A DNA stretch of 64,000 bases from Dechloromonas sp. (GCA_016790815.1 JAEUOG010000018.1:42175-106174), one strand, 5' to 3'. Positions 55,170 to 64,000 are shown, numbered from the stretch's first letter. Translations and numbers: made by a program. The notes: a model not told the origin generated them from the letters alone.

Positions 55170-56321
55170 GTGGCAAACCTTGAATTCCGCGTTTCACCGC
55201 CGCTGGCGCTCTACGTCCATGTGCCGTGGTGCGTGCAGAAGTGCCCGTACTGCGATTTCAACTCGCACGAGGCCAACGGCACGATTCCCGAGCGCGAATA
55301 CGTCGATGCGCTGATCGCCGACTTGCAGTCCGCCCTGCCGCTGATCTGGGGCCGGCCGGTAGTCAGCGTTTTCTTCGGCGGCGGCACGCCCAGCCTGCTC
55401 TCGCCAGCGGCCATCGATGAATTGATCACCGCCTTCCGTACCCTGGCCATGCTGGCCCCGGAAGCCGAGATCACGCTCGAAGCCAACCCCGGCACGGTCG
55501 AAGCCGAAAAGTTTGCCGGCTTCCGTTCGGCCGGCGTCAATCGCCTGTCGCTCGGCATCCAGAGCTTCAACGACGATCACCTGAAAGCCCTTGGCCGCAT
55601 CCATGGCGCCGAAGAGGCCAAGCGCGCCGCCCAACTGGCTGGCGAACATTTCGAGTCGTTCAATCTCGACCTGATGTACGGCCTGCCTGGTCAAACGCAT
55701 GAGCAAGCGCTCGCTGACGTCGAAACGGCGCTGAGTTTTTCCCCGTCGCATCTCTCCTGCTACCAACTGACGCTGGAGCCAAACACGCGCTTCGCCGCCT
55801 TCCCACCGGAACTGCCGGAAGGCGACATCTGTGCCGACATGCAGGAAAGCATCGAAATTCGTCTGGCTAGCGCCGGATTCAGCAACTACGAGACCTCAGC
55901 TTTCGCCCGCGCCGGCAAGCAGTGCAAGCACAACCTCAATTACTGGTATTTCGGGGATTACCTCGGCATCGGCGCCGGCGCTCACTCCAAGCTGACGCTG
56001 CACGACCGCGTCCTGCGCCAGATGCGCTGGAAGCACCCGAAGGCCTACCTCGACAACATCCGCAGCGGCAATGCCGTGCAGGAAGAAACGCAAGTCGGGG
56101 CCAAGAGTCTGCCTTTCGAATTCATGATGAACGCGCTGCGTCTGGCCGACGGGTTTCACCCGTCGCTCTATGAAGCGCGGACGGCGCAGCCGATGATCGG
56201 CATCCAGTCCGAACTGAAAGCGGCGGAAACCGATGGCCTGCTCATCATCGGCCCGGAAAAAATTGCGCCGACCGCGAAGGGTCGGCGCTTTCTCAACGTT
56301 CTGCTCGAACGTTTTCTTTAG
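55170..56321 (+). CDS. hemW: HemW: radical SAM heme chaperone
   Basis: HemW is a heme-binding radical SAM protein, formerly annotated as oxygen-independent coproporphyrinogen III oxidase. The 383 residues hold CVQKCPYC, the radical SAM Cys triplet, FGGGTPSLL, LEANPGTVE and LGIQSFNDDHL, and the C-terminal HemN-like domain (FEFMMNALRL). I chose GTG 55170; GTG 55125 is the other candidate and the longer frame through rdgB is not a gene. The start region partly resembles the dispersed repeat. Confidence 0.92.
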   Translation: MANLEFRVSPPLALYVHVPWCVQKCPYCDFNSHEANGTIPEREYVDALIADLQSALPLIWGRPVVSVFFGGGTPSLLSPAAIDELITAFRTLAMLAPEAEITLEANPGTVEAEKFAGFRSAGVNRLSLGIQSFNDDHLKALGRIHGAEEAKRAAQLAGEHFESFNLDLMYGLPGQTHEQALADVETALSFSPSHLSCYQLTLEPNTRFAAFPPELPEGDICADMQESIEIRLASAGFSNYETSAFARAGKQCKHNLNYWYFGDYLGIGAGAHSKLTLHDRVLRQMRWKHPKAYLDNIRSGNAVQEETQVGAKSLPFEFMMNALRLADGFHPSLYEARTAQPMIGIQSELKAAETDGLLIIGPEKIAPTAKGRRFLNVLLERFL

Positions 56322-56358
56322 AACGCTTGCCGAAGCGAAGCGGTTCTGGCTGTCGTTC

Positions 56359-56769
56359 TTAGCTGAACAAACCGCCCTTTTTCAGCATGTCCAAACCCTG
56401 GGCCAGCATGTCGCCGCCTTCAGGAATCTGACCGTTCGGGGTCAGTTTGTCGACCAGTTGCGGCAGAAGGTCAGCCAGGCCGCCCGAAGCCTGCTCGGTG
56501 GACACGCCGAGTTGGGAGGCAATTTCCTGCAGCTTGCCACCGCCGAGGACCGCCTGGATCTGCTCGGCTGAAATCGGCAGATTCTGGCCAGTAGATACCC
56601 ATGAATTGACGACATCACCCAGGCCACCTTGCTGGAAGGACTGGACCAAGCCGCCCAGGCCGCCGCTCTGCGGATTGCTGATCATCTGCATGACGATATT
56701 GATCAAAGGATTGCTGCCACCTGACTGACCGCCGGCAAGAGCGCCGACTACGGAATCGAGAAGACCCAT
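56359..56769 (-). CDS. YidB-like DUF937 protein
   Basis: A 136-residue protein of the YidB/DUF937 family. It begins MGLLDSVVGALAGG, with many Gly, Gln and Leu residues in amphipathic stretches (VNSWVSTGQNLPISAEQIQAVLGGG, LLPQLVDKLTPNGQIPEGG). GGAGG lies seven bases before the ATG; the frame is open further upstream into the ABC-F gene but this start is clear. Its function is not established. Confidence 0.88.
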   Translation of the reverse strand: MGLLDSVVGALAGGQSGGSNPLINIVMQMISNPQSGGLGGLVQSFQQGGLGDVVNSWVSTGQNLPISAEQIQAVLGGGKLQEIASQLGVSTEQASGGLADLLPQLVDKLTPNGQIPEGGDMLAQGLDMLKKGGLFS

Positions 56770-56857
56770 GTTTGTTCCTCCAAAGGGAAATAGGTAGTGC
56801 AATCCTAATCCATCGGCATGACAACAAGTGTGAATATTTGCGAAACGGTCCTGCCGG

Positions 56858-58534
56858 CTACGCAGCCAGTTTTTGCGCCGCCGATGCCTCTTCGCGCACC
56901 CGCTTGGCTTCGTCGAGCAGGTAGCGCTGGTAGTCTTCGAGGTCGCCGTCGAACGGGGCAACGCCGCCCTTGGAGACGAGCCAGAACTCGTCGCAGACCG
57001 AACGCAGCAGCGCCCGGTCGTGGCTGACCAGCATGACGGTGCCTTCGAATTCGTTGAGGGCGACGGCCAGGGCTTCGCGGGTGCTGAGGTCGAGGTGGTT
57101 GGTTGGCTCGTCAAGCAGCAAGAGATTGGGGCGCTGCCAGACGATCATGCACAACACCAAGCGGGCCTTTTCACCGCCGCTCATGGTGCCAACGGCCTGC
57201 TTGACCATCTCGCCGCCGAAATTGAAGGTGCCGAGAAAATTGCGCAATTCCTGCTCGCGCCCCGGCACGTTGCTGCGGCCGTTGGCAATCGCCTCCTTGG
57301 CCAGCCGCACCATGTGTTCGAGCGGCGTGTCCTGCGGGCGCAACACGTCGAGTTCCTGCTGCGCGAAGTAGCCGATGTTGAGGCCCTTGCCTTCGGTCAG
57401 GTCACCACCGATCGCCGCCAGCTCGCAGGCGATGGTCTTGACCAGCGTGGACTTGCCCTGACCGTTGGCGCCGAGGATGCCGATACGCTGGCCGGCCATC
57501 ACCGAGCGGTTGATGCCGCGCACGATGACCGTCGGCGGCGTGCCGGCCGGCGCTTCTTCGGCCGGCGGATAGCCGATGGTGACGTCCATCATCGATAGCA
57601 TCGGGTTGGGCAGGTTCTGCGGTTCCTGGAACTCGAAGCTGAATTCGGCATCGGCCAGCACCGGCGCAATCTTTTCCATGCGGTCGAGCGCCTTGACCCG
57701 GCTCTGCGCCTGCTTGGCCTTGCTGGCCTTGGCCTTGAAGCGGTTGATGAAGGATTGCAGGTGGGCAATCTTCTCGGCCTGCTTGGCCATCGTTGCCTGC
57801 TGGAGCAGCATCTGCTCGGCACGCATGTCTTCGAACTTGCTGTAGTTGCCGCCGTAGCGGACGAGCTTGGCATTGTCGATGTGCAGCGTGACGCCGGTGA
57901 TGGCGTCGAGGAATTCGCGGTCGTGGCTGATCATGACCAGCGTGCCCTGATAACGCTTCAGCCACGCCTCCAACCAGACCAGGGCATCCAGGTCCAGGTG
58001 ATTGGTCGGTTCGTCAAGCAGCAGGATGTCGGACGGGCACATCAGGGCGCGCGCCAGTTGCAGGCGCATGCGCCAGCCGCCGGAGAAGCTGTTGACCGGG
58101 TTGTGCAGCTCGGAAACCTTGAAGCCGAGGCCGAGGATCAGCGACTGGGCACGCGCTTCGGCATCATGTTCGCCGGCATCGTTGAGTGCCATGTAGGCTT
58201 CGGCCATGCGCATGCCATCGTCGCTGGCTTCGGCGTCGTGCACCTCGTTGCGGGCGGCGAGCAGTTTGGTGTCGCCGTCGATGACGAAATCGGTGGCCGA
58301 TTGCTCGGTTTCCGGCATGTCCTGGGCGACCTGGCCCATCTGCCATTGCTTGGGGATCGAATAATCGCCGCCATCCTCATGCAGCGTGCCGTTGAGCAGC
58401 GCGAACAGCGTGGACTTGCCGGCACCATTGCGGCCGACCAGACCGACCTTCTCACCTGGATTGATGGTGACCGAGGTCTTGTCGAGCAGCACTTTCGAGC
58501 TGCGGCGCAGGGTGACGTTCTTGAGGATGATCAT
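56858..58534 (-). CDS. ABC-F ATPase, YheS-like
   Basis: A 558-residue protein with two ABC ATPase domains and no membrane part. The first has Walker A GRNGAGKST and signature FSGGWRMR; the second has GANGQGKST and signature MSGGEKAR. The linker (about 220-290) is a Lys/Ala-rich coiled coil. ABC-F proteins act on ribosomes; the N-terminus is close to YheS rather than EttA or Uup. It overlaps ychJ by four bases. Confidence 0.9.
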   Translation of the reverse strand: MIILKNVTLRRSSKVLLDKTSVTINPGEKVGLVGRNGAGKSTLFALLNGTLHEDGGDYSIPKQWQMGQVAQDMPETEQSATDFVIDGDTKLLAARNEVHDAEASDDGMRMAEAYMALNDAGEHDAEARAQSLILGLGFKVSELHNPVNSFSGGWRMRLQLARALMCPSDILLLDEPTNHLDLDALVWLEAWLKRYQGTLVMISHDREFLDAITGVTLHIDNAKLVRYGGNYSKFEDMRAEQMLLQQATMAKQAEKIAHLQSFINRFKAKASKAKQAQSRVKALDRMEKIAPVLADAEFSFEFQEPQNLPNPMLSMMDVTIGYPPAEEAPAGTPPTVIVRGINRSVMAGQRIGILGANGQGKSTLVKTIACELAAIGGDLTEGKGLNIGYFAQQELDVLRPQDTPLEHMVRLAKEAIANGRSNVPGREQELRNFLGTFNFGGEMVKQAVGTMSGGEKARLVLCMIVWQRPNLLLLDEPTNHLDLSTREALAVALNEFEGTVMLVSHDRALLRSVCDEFWLVSKGGVAPFDGDLEDYQRYLLDEAKRVREEASAAQKLAA

Positions 58535-58950
58535 GGGGTGTTCTTTTCTTCAGTGATGGTGCCTGGATTTATGTCGCCATCGATATAGAACCAGCGGCCG
58601 TCTTCGCGGACGAAGCGACTTGTTTCGTGCAGGCGGTGGCCGCGCCCGGCGATGCGGTAACGGGCGACAAATTCGACGCTGGCGTGATTTTCATCCTGCT
58701 GCGCGCAGCGCTTGATCTCCAGCCCGAGCCATTTGGTGCCGTCGTCCTCGGCCAGGTCCATGCTGGCCGGCCGGGTCGATGGATGCCAGCTGGCCAGCAG
58801 ATAATCGGCCAGCTTGAGCACGTAGGCGCTGTAGCGCGAACGCATGAGCGCCTCGGGCGTCATTTCATTTTTGGCCGAAAAATGCAGTTGACCGCAGCAT
58901 TCGGCATAGCGCCTGCCGCTGCCACAGGGGCAAACGTCAAGGTCTTTCAT
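58531..58950 (-). CDS. ychJ: YchJ-family (UPF0225) SEC-C protein
   Basis: A 139-residue protein. The N-terminal SEC-C motif CPCGSGRRYAECC binds zinc, and the rest is an NTF2-like domain (MRSRYSAYVL, LASWHPSTRP). It overlaps rdgC by four bases (ATGA) and the ABC-F gene by four, forming an operon. The function is unknown. The C-terminal SEC-C motif found in some relatives is missing here. Confidence 0.87.
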   Translation of the reverse strand: MKDLDVCPCGSGRRYAECCGQLHFSAKNEMTPEALMRSRYSAYVLKLADYLLASWHPSTRPASMDLAEDDGTKWLGLEIKRCAQQDENHASVEFVARYRIAGRGHRLHETSRFVREDGRWFYIDGDINPGTITEEKNTP

Positions 58951-59864
58951 TTTTCTTCAACAACCTCGCCACCGAGCGCTTCGAGCAATTGCGGCAGGAA
59001 ACGCGACAGTTCGCCGGTCATCAGCGCGAAATCGGCATCGAACTGCTCGTCGGCGTGTTCGGCTGACTTCTCGGCCTCTTCCTTGAGCAGATCGAGGAAG
59101 GCAAGGCGCTTGATTTCGAGCTTTTCGCCGAGGACGAAAGAAATGCGGTCGTCCCAAGTCAGCGCCAGCTTGGTCGGCATCTTGCCGGCTGCGAGGTGGG
59201 CCTTGATCTCACCGCTGATCTCGTCGCCGTCGAGCGGGTGGCGAACGTAACGCACGGCCGCCTTTTCCTCGCCAGCTGCTTTCAGTTCGCAATCGCGGTC
59301 GATGGTGAAGCCGGCCGGGGCGTCGCCGCCCGCCAGCCAGTCGGCCATCGCTGCTTGCGGCGAAACCTGGGTGTGCAACATGGTCAGCGGAAAATCGTCG
59401 AGGCAGTGGCGAAGATGCTCGATGACCTCTTCAGCCTTGGCCGCGCTGCCGGCATCGACGCAGAACCAGCCATTTTTCGGATCGAGCCAGACGTAGGTCG
59501 TGCGGCGGCGGGTGAAGGCCCGCGGCATCAGTTCTTCCGTGACACGCTCGCGCAATTCCTTGAGCTGCTTGCGGCCCGGGGCGTAACCCTGCTGGGCTTC
59601 AACCAGCTCGGCGCGCTCCTTGACCTCGTCATTGACCACCGATGATGGCAGCAGACGCTGCTCGACGCTGAGGGCGATCATCCATTGCTGGCCGAGCGAA
59701 TAAACCAGCGCGCCATCGCGGCGCGGCGACACCCAGCCCCGACTCATCGGCTGGTTGCTGGGGCATTTGACGAAGGGGCCACGGGCCAGTTGTTCATCGA
59801 ATTTGGCGAGATCGACGTTCCACGGCGTCGGCAGGCGGTAAAGCTGGAGATTACGAAACCACAT
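58947..59864 (-). CDS. rdgC: Recombination-associated protein RdgC
   Basis: RdgC binds DNA and limits RecA filament formation. The 305 residues start MWFRNLQLYRLP and show LPSSVVNDEVKERAELVE, RVTEELMPRAFTRRR and DFPLTMLHTQVSPQAAMADWLAGGDAP, typical of the family; the length is normal. It is first in the rdgC-ychJ-ABC-F unit. No terminator was seen in the 220-base region before it apart from that of the cytochrome gene. Confidence 0.93.
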   Translation of the reverse strand: MWFRNLQLYRLPTPWNVDLAKFDEQLARGPFVKCPSNQPMSRGWVSPRRDGALVYSLGQQWMIALSVEQRLLPSSVVNDEVKERAELVEAQQGYAPGRKQLKELRERVTEELMPRAFTRRRTTYVWLDPKNGWFCVDAGSAAKAEEVIEHLRHCLDDFPLTMLHTQVSPQAAMADWLAGGDAPAGFTIDRDCELKAAGEEKAAVRYVRHPLDGDEISGEIKAHLAAGKMPTKLALTWDDRISFVLGEKLEIKRLAFLDLLKEEAEKSAEHADEQFDADFALMTGELSRFLPQLLEALGGEVVEEK

Positions 59865-60012
59865 GAATCATTCCCGGTTTGCTGTCATTGAGGCGCGAGA
59901 GTTTAGCAGCCCACCATCGCCGGCGCATGACGACCGGACGACTGGCGCCCTGGCTGACACGCAGTCGCATCGCTAGGGGCCAGAACTGACGGCCATCCCG
60001 ACCCGCCAATAC

Positions 60013-60042
60013 AAAAAAAAGCCGGCATCGATAAATGCCGGC
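60013..60042 (-). terminator. Terminator of the cytochrome c gene
   Basis: On the minus strand GCCGGCAT (60042-60035), loop TTATCG, ATGCCGGC (60028-60021), then eight T. It lies about 45 bases after the cytochrome c stop codon. The rest of the 220-base region to rdgC holds no gene that I can see. Confidence 0.88.
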
Positions 60043-60084
60043 ATTTCGCCAAGTTTCAGCGACCCGCAGGCCGCAGCATCAAAC

Positions 60085-60705
60085 TTACTTGCTGGCGGCA
60101 GCGCCACCCGTCTTGCTGACCATGAACTCAACCGCCGCCTTCATTTCGGCATCGCTCAGATCGGCCATGCCACCGCGAGCCGGCATATTGTTATGGCCGC
60201 CAATGGCAGACTTGACCAGCGGCTCGACACCATTCTGCAGACGTGGTTTCCATTCGTTCATGTCACCCAGCTTTGGTGCGCCCTGCTTGCCCGTGCTGTG
60301 GCACTCTTGGCAACGTGCCTGCACGACCTGCTCGCCGGAGCGGGGTTTGGCGGGCTTGACGGCCTTCTTCGCATCGGCGGCCTTTCCACCACTTACCATG
60401 TAATTGACGGCGCGGGTCATTTCGAGGTCGCTGAGTGCCGCCTGGCCACCGTGTGCCGGCATGTTGCGAACACCTGTGATGGCATTCTGCGTGATCTTGT
60501 CCAGACCCTTGGCGGCGCGCTGCGCCCAAGCAGCCTGATCGCCAATTTTCGGTGCGCCATCCTTGCCCGTTGCATGGCAGGCTACGCATACTGTGTCTAC
60601 AACGTCCTTACCCGAGCGATCAGCGGCCAGCACCTGTGTGGCGGAAAACGCAAGCGCCAGAATGGGAAGCAACAAAGCACCGGACGTAATTTTCGTATTT
60701 TTCAT
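60085..60705 (-). CDS. Di-heme cytochrome c (c5/c4-like), periplasmic
   Basis: A 206-residue secreted cytochrome. The signal peptide ends near Ala28. Two near-identical halves each carry a heme site: CVACH (40-44) with Met82 in RNMPAHGG, and CQECH (132-136) with NNMPARGG further on. Each half has a GAPKIGD/GAPKLGD segment, as in cytochrome c5. It probably shuttles electrons in the periplasm. The partner oxidase is not known. A strong terminator follows. Confidence 0.9.
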   Translation of the reverse strand: MKNTKITSGALLLPILALAFSATQVLAADRSGKDVVDTVCVACHATGKDGAPKIGDQAAWAQRAAKGLDKITQNAITGVRNMPAHGGQAALSDLEMTRAVNYMVSGGKAADAKKAVKPAKPRSGEQVVQARCQECHSTGKQGAPKLGDMNEWKPRLQNGVEPLVKSAIGGHNNMPARGGMADLSDAEMKAAVEFMVSKTGGAAASK

Positions 60706-60768
60706 GATTCCCTCGTTTTAATGACAAATATACAAGGCCATTTTACTCAGGGAGCGCAATTCTGCCAG

Positions 60769-61512
60769 CTATTTTTTGCGAAAAATGACATCCCAGACAC
60801 CGTGCCCCAAGCGAATTCCGCGGTTCTCGAATTTGGTAAGCGGGCGGTAATCGGGGCGCGGCGCGAAGCCATCGGCGCTGTTGGCCAGACTTGATTCAGC
60901 CGAGAGCACTTCGAGCATCTGGTGGGCGTACGCTTCCCAGTCGGTGGCGCAATGGAAATAGCCGCCCGGCTTCAGACGCGAGGCGAGCAGCGCAACGAAC
61001 GGCGACTGGATCAGCCGGCGCTTGTTGTGGCGCGCCTTGTGCCATGGATCGGGGAAAAAAACATGAACGCCATCAAGCGAGGCTTCGGGCAGCATGTCGC
61101 GAACAACTTCGACGGCATCGTGCTGGCAGATGCGCAGGTTGCTCAATTCGCGTTCGGCGATTTGCTTGCACAGGGCGCCAACGCCCGGCACGTGCACCTC
61201 AACGCCAAGGTAATCGTTGCCGCGATTGGCATCGGCGATCTTGGCCGTGGTTTCCCCCATACCGGTGCCGATCTCGAGGATTTTCGGCGCATTTCGACCG
61301 TAGACCGCAGCAAGATCAATCTGCTGCGCAGCGTAGACGACGCCGATCTTCGGCATCATCTCGGCGTAATAATTTTCCTGCGCCGACGACATGCGACCGG
61401 CTCGGCGGACGTAGCTCTTGATGTGACCATGGTTTTGCGTCGATGCTTCACGACCTTCTTCGTAGACGCCTTCGCCGACAACGGCCGGCTGAATCAGGGG
61501 CGTATCGCTCAT
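60769..61512 (-). CDS. trmB: tRNA (guanine-N7-)-methyltransferase
   Basis: It methylates G46 in tRNA with SAM. The 247 residues hold the SAM-binding segment [23 protein letters not shown], and the catalytic region [18 protein letters not shown]. It overlaps thiG by four bases (ATGA). Confidence 0.95.
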   Translation of the reverse strand: MSDTPLIQPAVVGEGVYEEGREASTQNHGHIKSYVRRAGRMSSAQENYYAEMMPKIGVVYAAQQIDLAAVYGRNAPKILEIGTGMGETTAKIADANRGNDYLGVEVHVPGVGALCKQIAERELSNLRICQHDAVEVVRDMLPEASLDGVHVFFPDPWHKARHNKRRLIQSPFVALLASRLKPGGYFHCATDWEAYAHQMLEVLSAESSLANSADGFAPRPDYRPLTKFENRGIRLGHGVWDVIFRKK

Positions 61513-62291
61513 GAGCCGATCAATCCGGTGGTCGGCGACGACGGGTCGGCCGAGTAATATTTGCGCACCATGCGGCCGGCGAGGTAAGCCTCACGGCCGG
61601 CCTCGATGCCCTTCTTCATGGCCGAGGCCATCAGCACCGGATTTTTCGCGTGGGCGATGGCGGTATTCATCAGCACGCCGTCGCAGCCCAGTTCCATGGC
61701 GATGGTCGCATCCGAAGCGGTGCCGACGCCGGCATCGACGATGATCGGCACCTTGGCGTTGTCGATGATGAGGCGCAGGTTCCACGGATTGACGATACCC
61801 ATGCCGGAGCCGATCAGCGACGCCAGCGGCATCACTGCGACACAACCGATTTCTTCCAGCATCTTGCACTGGATGGGGTCATCAGCGCAGTAGACCATGA
61901 CCTCGAAGCCCTCCTTGACCAGCGTCTCGGCGGCCTTCAGGGTTTCCGGCATGTTCGGAAAAAGGTTGGTCGGATCGCCAAGCACCTCAAGCTTGCACAG
62001 CGGATGGCCGTCGAGCAGCTCGCGGGCGAGACGCAGCGTGCGCACGGCGTCGTCGGCCGTATAGCAACCTGCCGTATTGGGCAGGATGGTGAATTGCGAG
62101 GGTGGCACGGCGTCGAGAAGACTGGGCTGGCTGGCGTCCTGGCCGATATTCACGCGGCGAACGGCGACCGTGACGATCTCGGCGCCCGAAGCATCGATGG
62201 CGGCACGGGTCTCGGCGAAATCCTTGTATTTGCCGGTGCCGACCAATAAACGGGAACGGTACGCCTTGCCGGCGATAGTCAGTTGGTGCAT
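61509..62291 (-). CDS. thiG: Thiazole synthase
   Basis: ThiG makes the thiazole phosphate of thiamine from 1-deoxyxylulose phosphate, dehydroglycine and ThiS-thiocarboxylate. The 260 residues show [12 protein letters not shown], the Schiff-base Lys in CKLEVLGD, and [26 protein letters not shown]. It follows thiS by 9 bases. Confidence 0.95.
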   Translation of the reverse strand: MHQLTIAGKAYRSRLLVGTGKYKDFAETRAAIDASGAEIVTVAVRRVNIGQDASQPSLLDAVPPSQFTILPNTAGCYTADDAVRTLRLARELLDGHPLCKLEVLGDPTNLFPNMPETLKAAETLVKEGFEVMVYCADDPIQCKMLEEIGCVAVMPLASLIGSGMGIVNPWNLRLIIDNAKVPIIVDAGVGTASDATIAMELGCDGVLMNTAIAHAKNPVLMASAMKKGIEAGREAYLAGRMVRKYYSADPSSPTTGLIGS

Positions 62292-62300
62292 GAGTGCTCC

Positions 62301-62504
62301 TTAGCCGCCGCCAACGGCGACGACAATTTCAAGTTGGTCACCCGATACCAGCGCCGTCGCGGCATGCTGGCTCTTGGGGACAATTTCGCCGTTGCGTTCG
62401 ACGGCGATACGCTTGCCGGTAAAGCCGAGCCGTTCAATCAGGCCGGTCACAGTCAGTGCGTCGGAAAACTGGCGAGTTTCGCCGTTGATCTTGAGTTCTA
62501 GCAT
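62301..62504 (-). CDS. thiS: Sulfur-carrier protein ThiS
   Basis: The 67-residue ubiquitin-like carrier begins MLELKINGETRQF and ends VAVGGG, with the C-terminal Gly-Gly that is adenylated and thiocarboxylated. It passes sulfur to ThiG, encoded next. Confidence 0.93.
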   Translation of the reverse strand: MLELKINGETRQFSDALTVTGLIERLGFTGKRIAVERNGEIVPKSQHAATALVSGDQLEIVVAVGGG

Positions 62505-62508
62505 CGGA

Positions 62509-63288
62509 CTATTTTAACAAGCCACGCGGCTTGCGCGGGGCGCTTGTGAACAGGCGGTCGTAGAGCCAGTTGGGCAAGGCGCGCAGAACCTTGGCGACAA
62601 GGCCCATCTGCCAGGGGATGACCGTATAGGTCACGCCACGCTCGATAGCGTCGGCAAAGCGCTTGGCAGCCACATCGACCGGCAGCAGGAAAGGCATCTT
62701 GTAGCCGTTCACATCGGTCATCGGCGTCTCGATGTAGCCCGGCGCGATGGTGACCACCTTGATGCCGTAAGGCCGCATTTCGAGACGCAGGCTTTCCAGA
62801 TAGCTGATGGCCGCTGCCTTCGAAGCCGAGTAGGCCTCGGCGCCGGGCAGGCCCCGAATGCCGGCAACCGAGGCGATGCCGACGAGTCGTTGCACATTGC
62901 GGCGCTCGCCGGCTGCCTTCATCGCCGGAATGAAAGGTGCAAAAGTCGCTGCCATGCCGAAAACGTTGGTATCCATGACCCGGCGGAAAACATCGAGATC
63001 TTGCTCGAACTCGGTCAGCGTACCGGCCGAAACACCGGCATTGGCGACGATGATGTCCGGTGCACCAAAGCGGGTGATGAAGTCAGTGGCCGCCTCGTGC
63101 AAGGCCGGCGCATGGCTGACATCAAGCGCATAGCAGGCATGGCGGCCACCCAGACGCTGATTGAGAACATCGATGACCTCGCGGCGTCGCGCCACGAGAG
63201 CCAGCGTTGCGCCTTGTTCGGCGTAGTAAACGGCAAGCGCCTCGCCGATTCCCGACGAGGCGCCCGTGATGAAGACCTTCAGTGTCAA
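62509..63288 (-). CDS. Short-chain dehydrogenase/reductase (SDR)
   Basis: A 259-residue NAD(P)-dependent oxidoreductase. The Rossmann TGASSGIGEAL, NAG (VANAGVSAG), Ser and YSASKAA catalytic segments are present. The substrate is unknown. The start codon appears to be TTG at 63288, immediately after the dsbA stop codon, with AAGAAG upstream; no ATG or GTG fits the beginning of the fold. Confidence 0.87.
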   Translation of the reverse strand: MTLKVFITGASSGIGEALAVYYAEQGATLALVARRREVIDVLNQRLGGRHACYALDVSHAPALHEAATDFITRFGAPDIIVANAGVSAGTLTEFEQDLDVFRRVMDTNVFGMAATFAPFIPAMKAAGERRNVQRLVGIASVAGIRGLPGAEAYSASKAAAISYLESLRLEMRPYGIKVVTIAPGYIETPMTDVNGYKMPFLLPVDVAAKRFADAIERGVTYTVIPWQMGLVAKVLRALPNWLYDRLFTSAPRKPRGLLK

Positions 63289-63927
63289 TTACTTCTTGCC
63301 GGGTTTCTCGCTGCGCGACTTAGCGATCAGCTTGTCGGCAACGAGCAACTTGTCAGAAAAGCTCATTTCTCCAACCATGTACTTGCCTTCAACGGCCAAA
63401 GCCGGGACACCAGCAACTTTGTAGAGGCGTTCAAGCTGCCCAGCTCGTTGAACTTTCGACTGAACGCTAAATGATTTCCAAGCGTCGAGGAATTTTTTGC
63501 GATCAACACCGTTCTGAGCAGCCCAATCCGCCGCTACATCTTCTGAGACAAGAGGCAGACGGTCGTCCTGCGCCGCCTTGTAAGCAGAGGAATCGAGTCT
63601 AGCAAGATCACCCGTGGCTTCAAGCGTGTAATACAGACGTTGCCAAGGAACCAACTGCTGCCGCCCAAATGAAACCGGCACCTTTTTTACAACCACATCT
63701 GAAGGCTGCTTAGCAGCCCACGCGGACAATAACGGGTTAGCATCCCGACAATGGGGGCAAAAATAACCGAAGAACTCCAGCACCTCGATCTTTGCCGCAT
63801 CCTCGGTCGGCTGCGCCGGGGTGATCGGCGTGTAGTCCTTGCCGGCAACCTGGGCGGCGACGGGCAGGGCAAAGGCAGCCGCAGCAACCAGCGCGGCACC
63901 AACGAAACTGCGACGAGCAAACTTCAT
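63289..63927 (-). CDS. dsbA: Thiol:disulfide interchange protein DsbA
   Basis: DsbA inserts disulfide bonds into periplasmic proteins. The 212 residues have a signal peptide (FVGAALVAAAAFALPVAAQ) and the active site CPHC (57-60) in a thioredoxin fold with an inserted helical domain. AGGAG lies before the ATG. The upstream neighbour is probably a SPOR-domain protein. Confidence 0.94.
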   Translation of the reverse strand: MKFARRSFVGAALVAAAAFALPVAAQVAGKDYTPITPAQPTEDAAKIEVLEFFGYFCPHCRDANPLLSAWAAKQPSDVVVKKVPVSFGRQQLVPWQRLYYTLEATGDLARLDSSAYKAAQDDRLPLVSEDVAADWAAQNGVDRKKFLDAWKSFSVQSKVQRAGQLERLYKVAGVPALAVEGKYMVGEMSFSDKLLVADKLIAKSRSEKPGKK

Positions 63928-63941
63928 GCGTGACTCCTTTT

Positions 63942-64000
63942 TTATTTTGACAACTGGGCGTCGATGCCGGATTTGGCCAGCTCGGCGCGGGTTTTGTTCA
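63942..64000 (-). CDS. C-terminal end of a probable SPOR-domain protein (truncated by window)
   Basis: The last 19 codons before the TAA at 63942 read NKTRAELAKSGIDAQLSK, which resembles the end of a SPOR (peptidoglycan-binding) domain. In related bacteria a SPOR gene commonly precedes dsbA. The evidence is too short for more than a suggestion. Confidence 0.5.
   Translation of the reverse strand, partial: NKTRAELAKSGIDAQLSK

Noticed and set aside
1-64000. CRISPR array, tRNA or rRNA genes, insertion sequence or prophage
   Set aside because: No regular spacer array, no cloverleaf or rRNA signature, and no transposase or phage structural gene was found on either strand.

Overview
The window looks like part of a betaproteobacterial chromosome, most likely from the Rhodocyclales (Dechloromonas/Azonexus-like). 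The GC-rich coding bias, the periplasmic nitrate reductase order napDAGHB, the neighbourhoods gmk-rpoZ-spoT and yicC-kinase-phosphatase-rph-rdgB-hemW, and dsbA-SDR-thiSG-trmB all fit that group. This placement is inferred from gene content, not from a search. No rRNA, tRNA, CRISPR array, insertion sequence or prophage was seen, and no stretch longer than about 220 bases lacks a gene.

Layout. 1-2.0 kb: 3' part of a succinate-semialdehyde dehydrogenase gene and a Cys/Gly-tailed protein. 2.0-5.6 kb: a minus-strand cluster of unknown function (DUF350 membrane protein, SPFH/SHOCT protein, zinc-ribbon DUF4178 protein, 47-residue membrane peptide). 5.6-8.6 kb: an overlapping cyclic-di-GMP pair (EAL protein, and an HD-GYP protein whose HD motif reads QD). 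8.6-10.1 kb: coaX and birA. 10.1-20.4 kb: nitrogen control (ntrC, ntrB, glnA with a sigma-54 promoter), split by an RND efflux pair and a DUF4124 gene, then a CDF metal transporter. 20.4-22.0 kb: rhodanese protein and nadA. 22.2-34.6 kb: a complete, tightly coupled pelABCDEFG exopolysaccharide operon, preceded by a near-perfect inverted repeat around a sigma-54-like element. 34.7-39.4 kb: EEP-family phosphatase/nuclease, cardiolipin synthase clsB, gluQ (convergent) and a YbaL-type cation antiporter. 39.4-40.4 kb: rpoH behind an exact CIRCE operator. 40.5-45.7 kb: napDAGHB. 45.8-50.9 kb: gmk-rpoZ-spoT-dadA-tatD. 51.0-56.3 kb: yicC, divergent from a Ser/Thr kinase/PP2C pair, rph, rdgB and hemW. 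56.4-59.9 kb: YidB-like protein, an ABC-F protein, ychJ and rdgC. 60.1-64 kb: di-heme cytochrome c, trmB, thiG, thiS, an SDR, dsbA and the end of a probable SPOR-domain gene.

How the genes work together. The cell appears to respire nitrate in the periplasm with electrons delivered through NapGH, to assimilate ammonium under NtrBC and sigma-54, and to make a Pel-type biofilm matrix gated by c-di-GMP through PelD, whose inhibitory-site-like RALD motif is kept. Stress control is prominent: rpoH under a probable HrcA operator, bifunctional SpoT, and a stand-alone kinase/phosphatase pair.

The least explained items are the DUF350/SPFH/DUF4178 cluster, a dispersed repeat built on CGGTTGACCG (in genes and between them), the inverted repeat before pel, and a terminator-like hairpin just before the gmk start codon.
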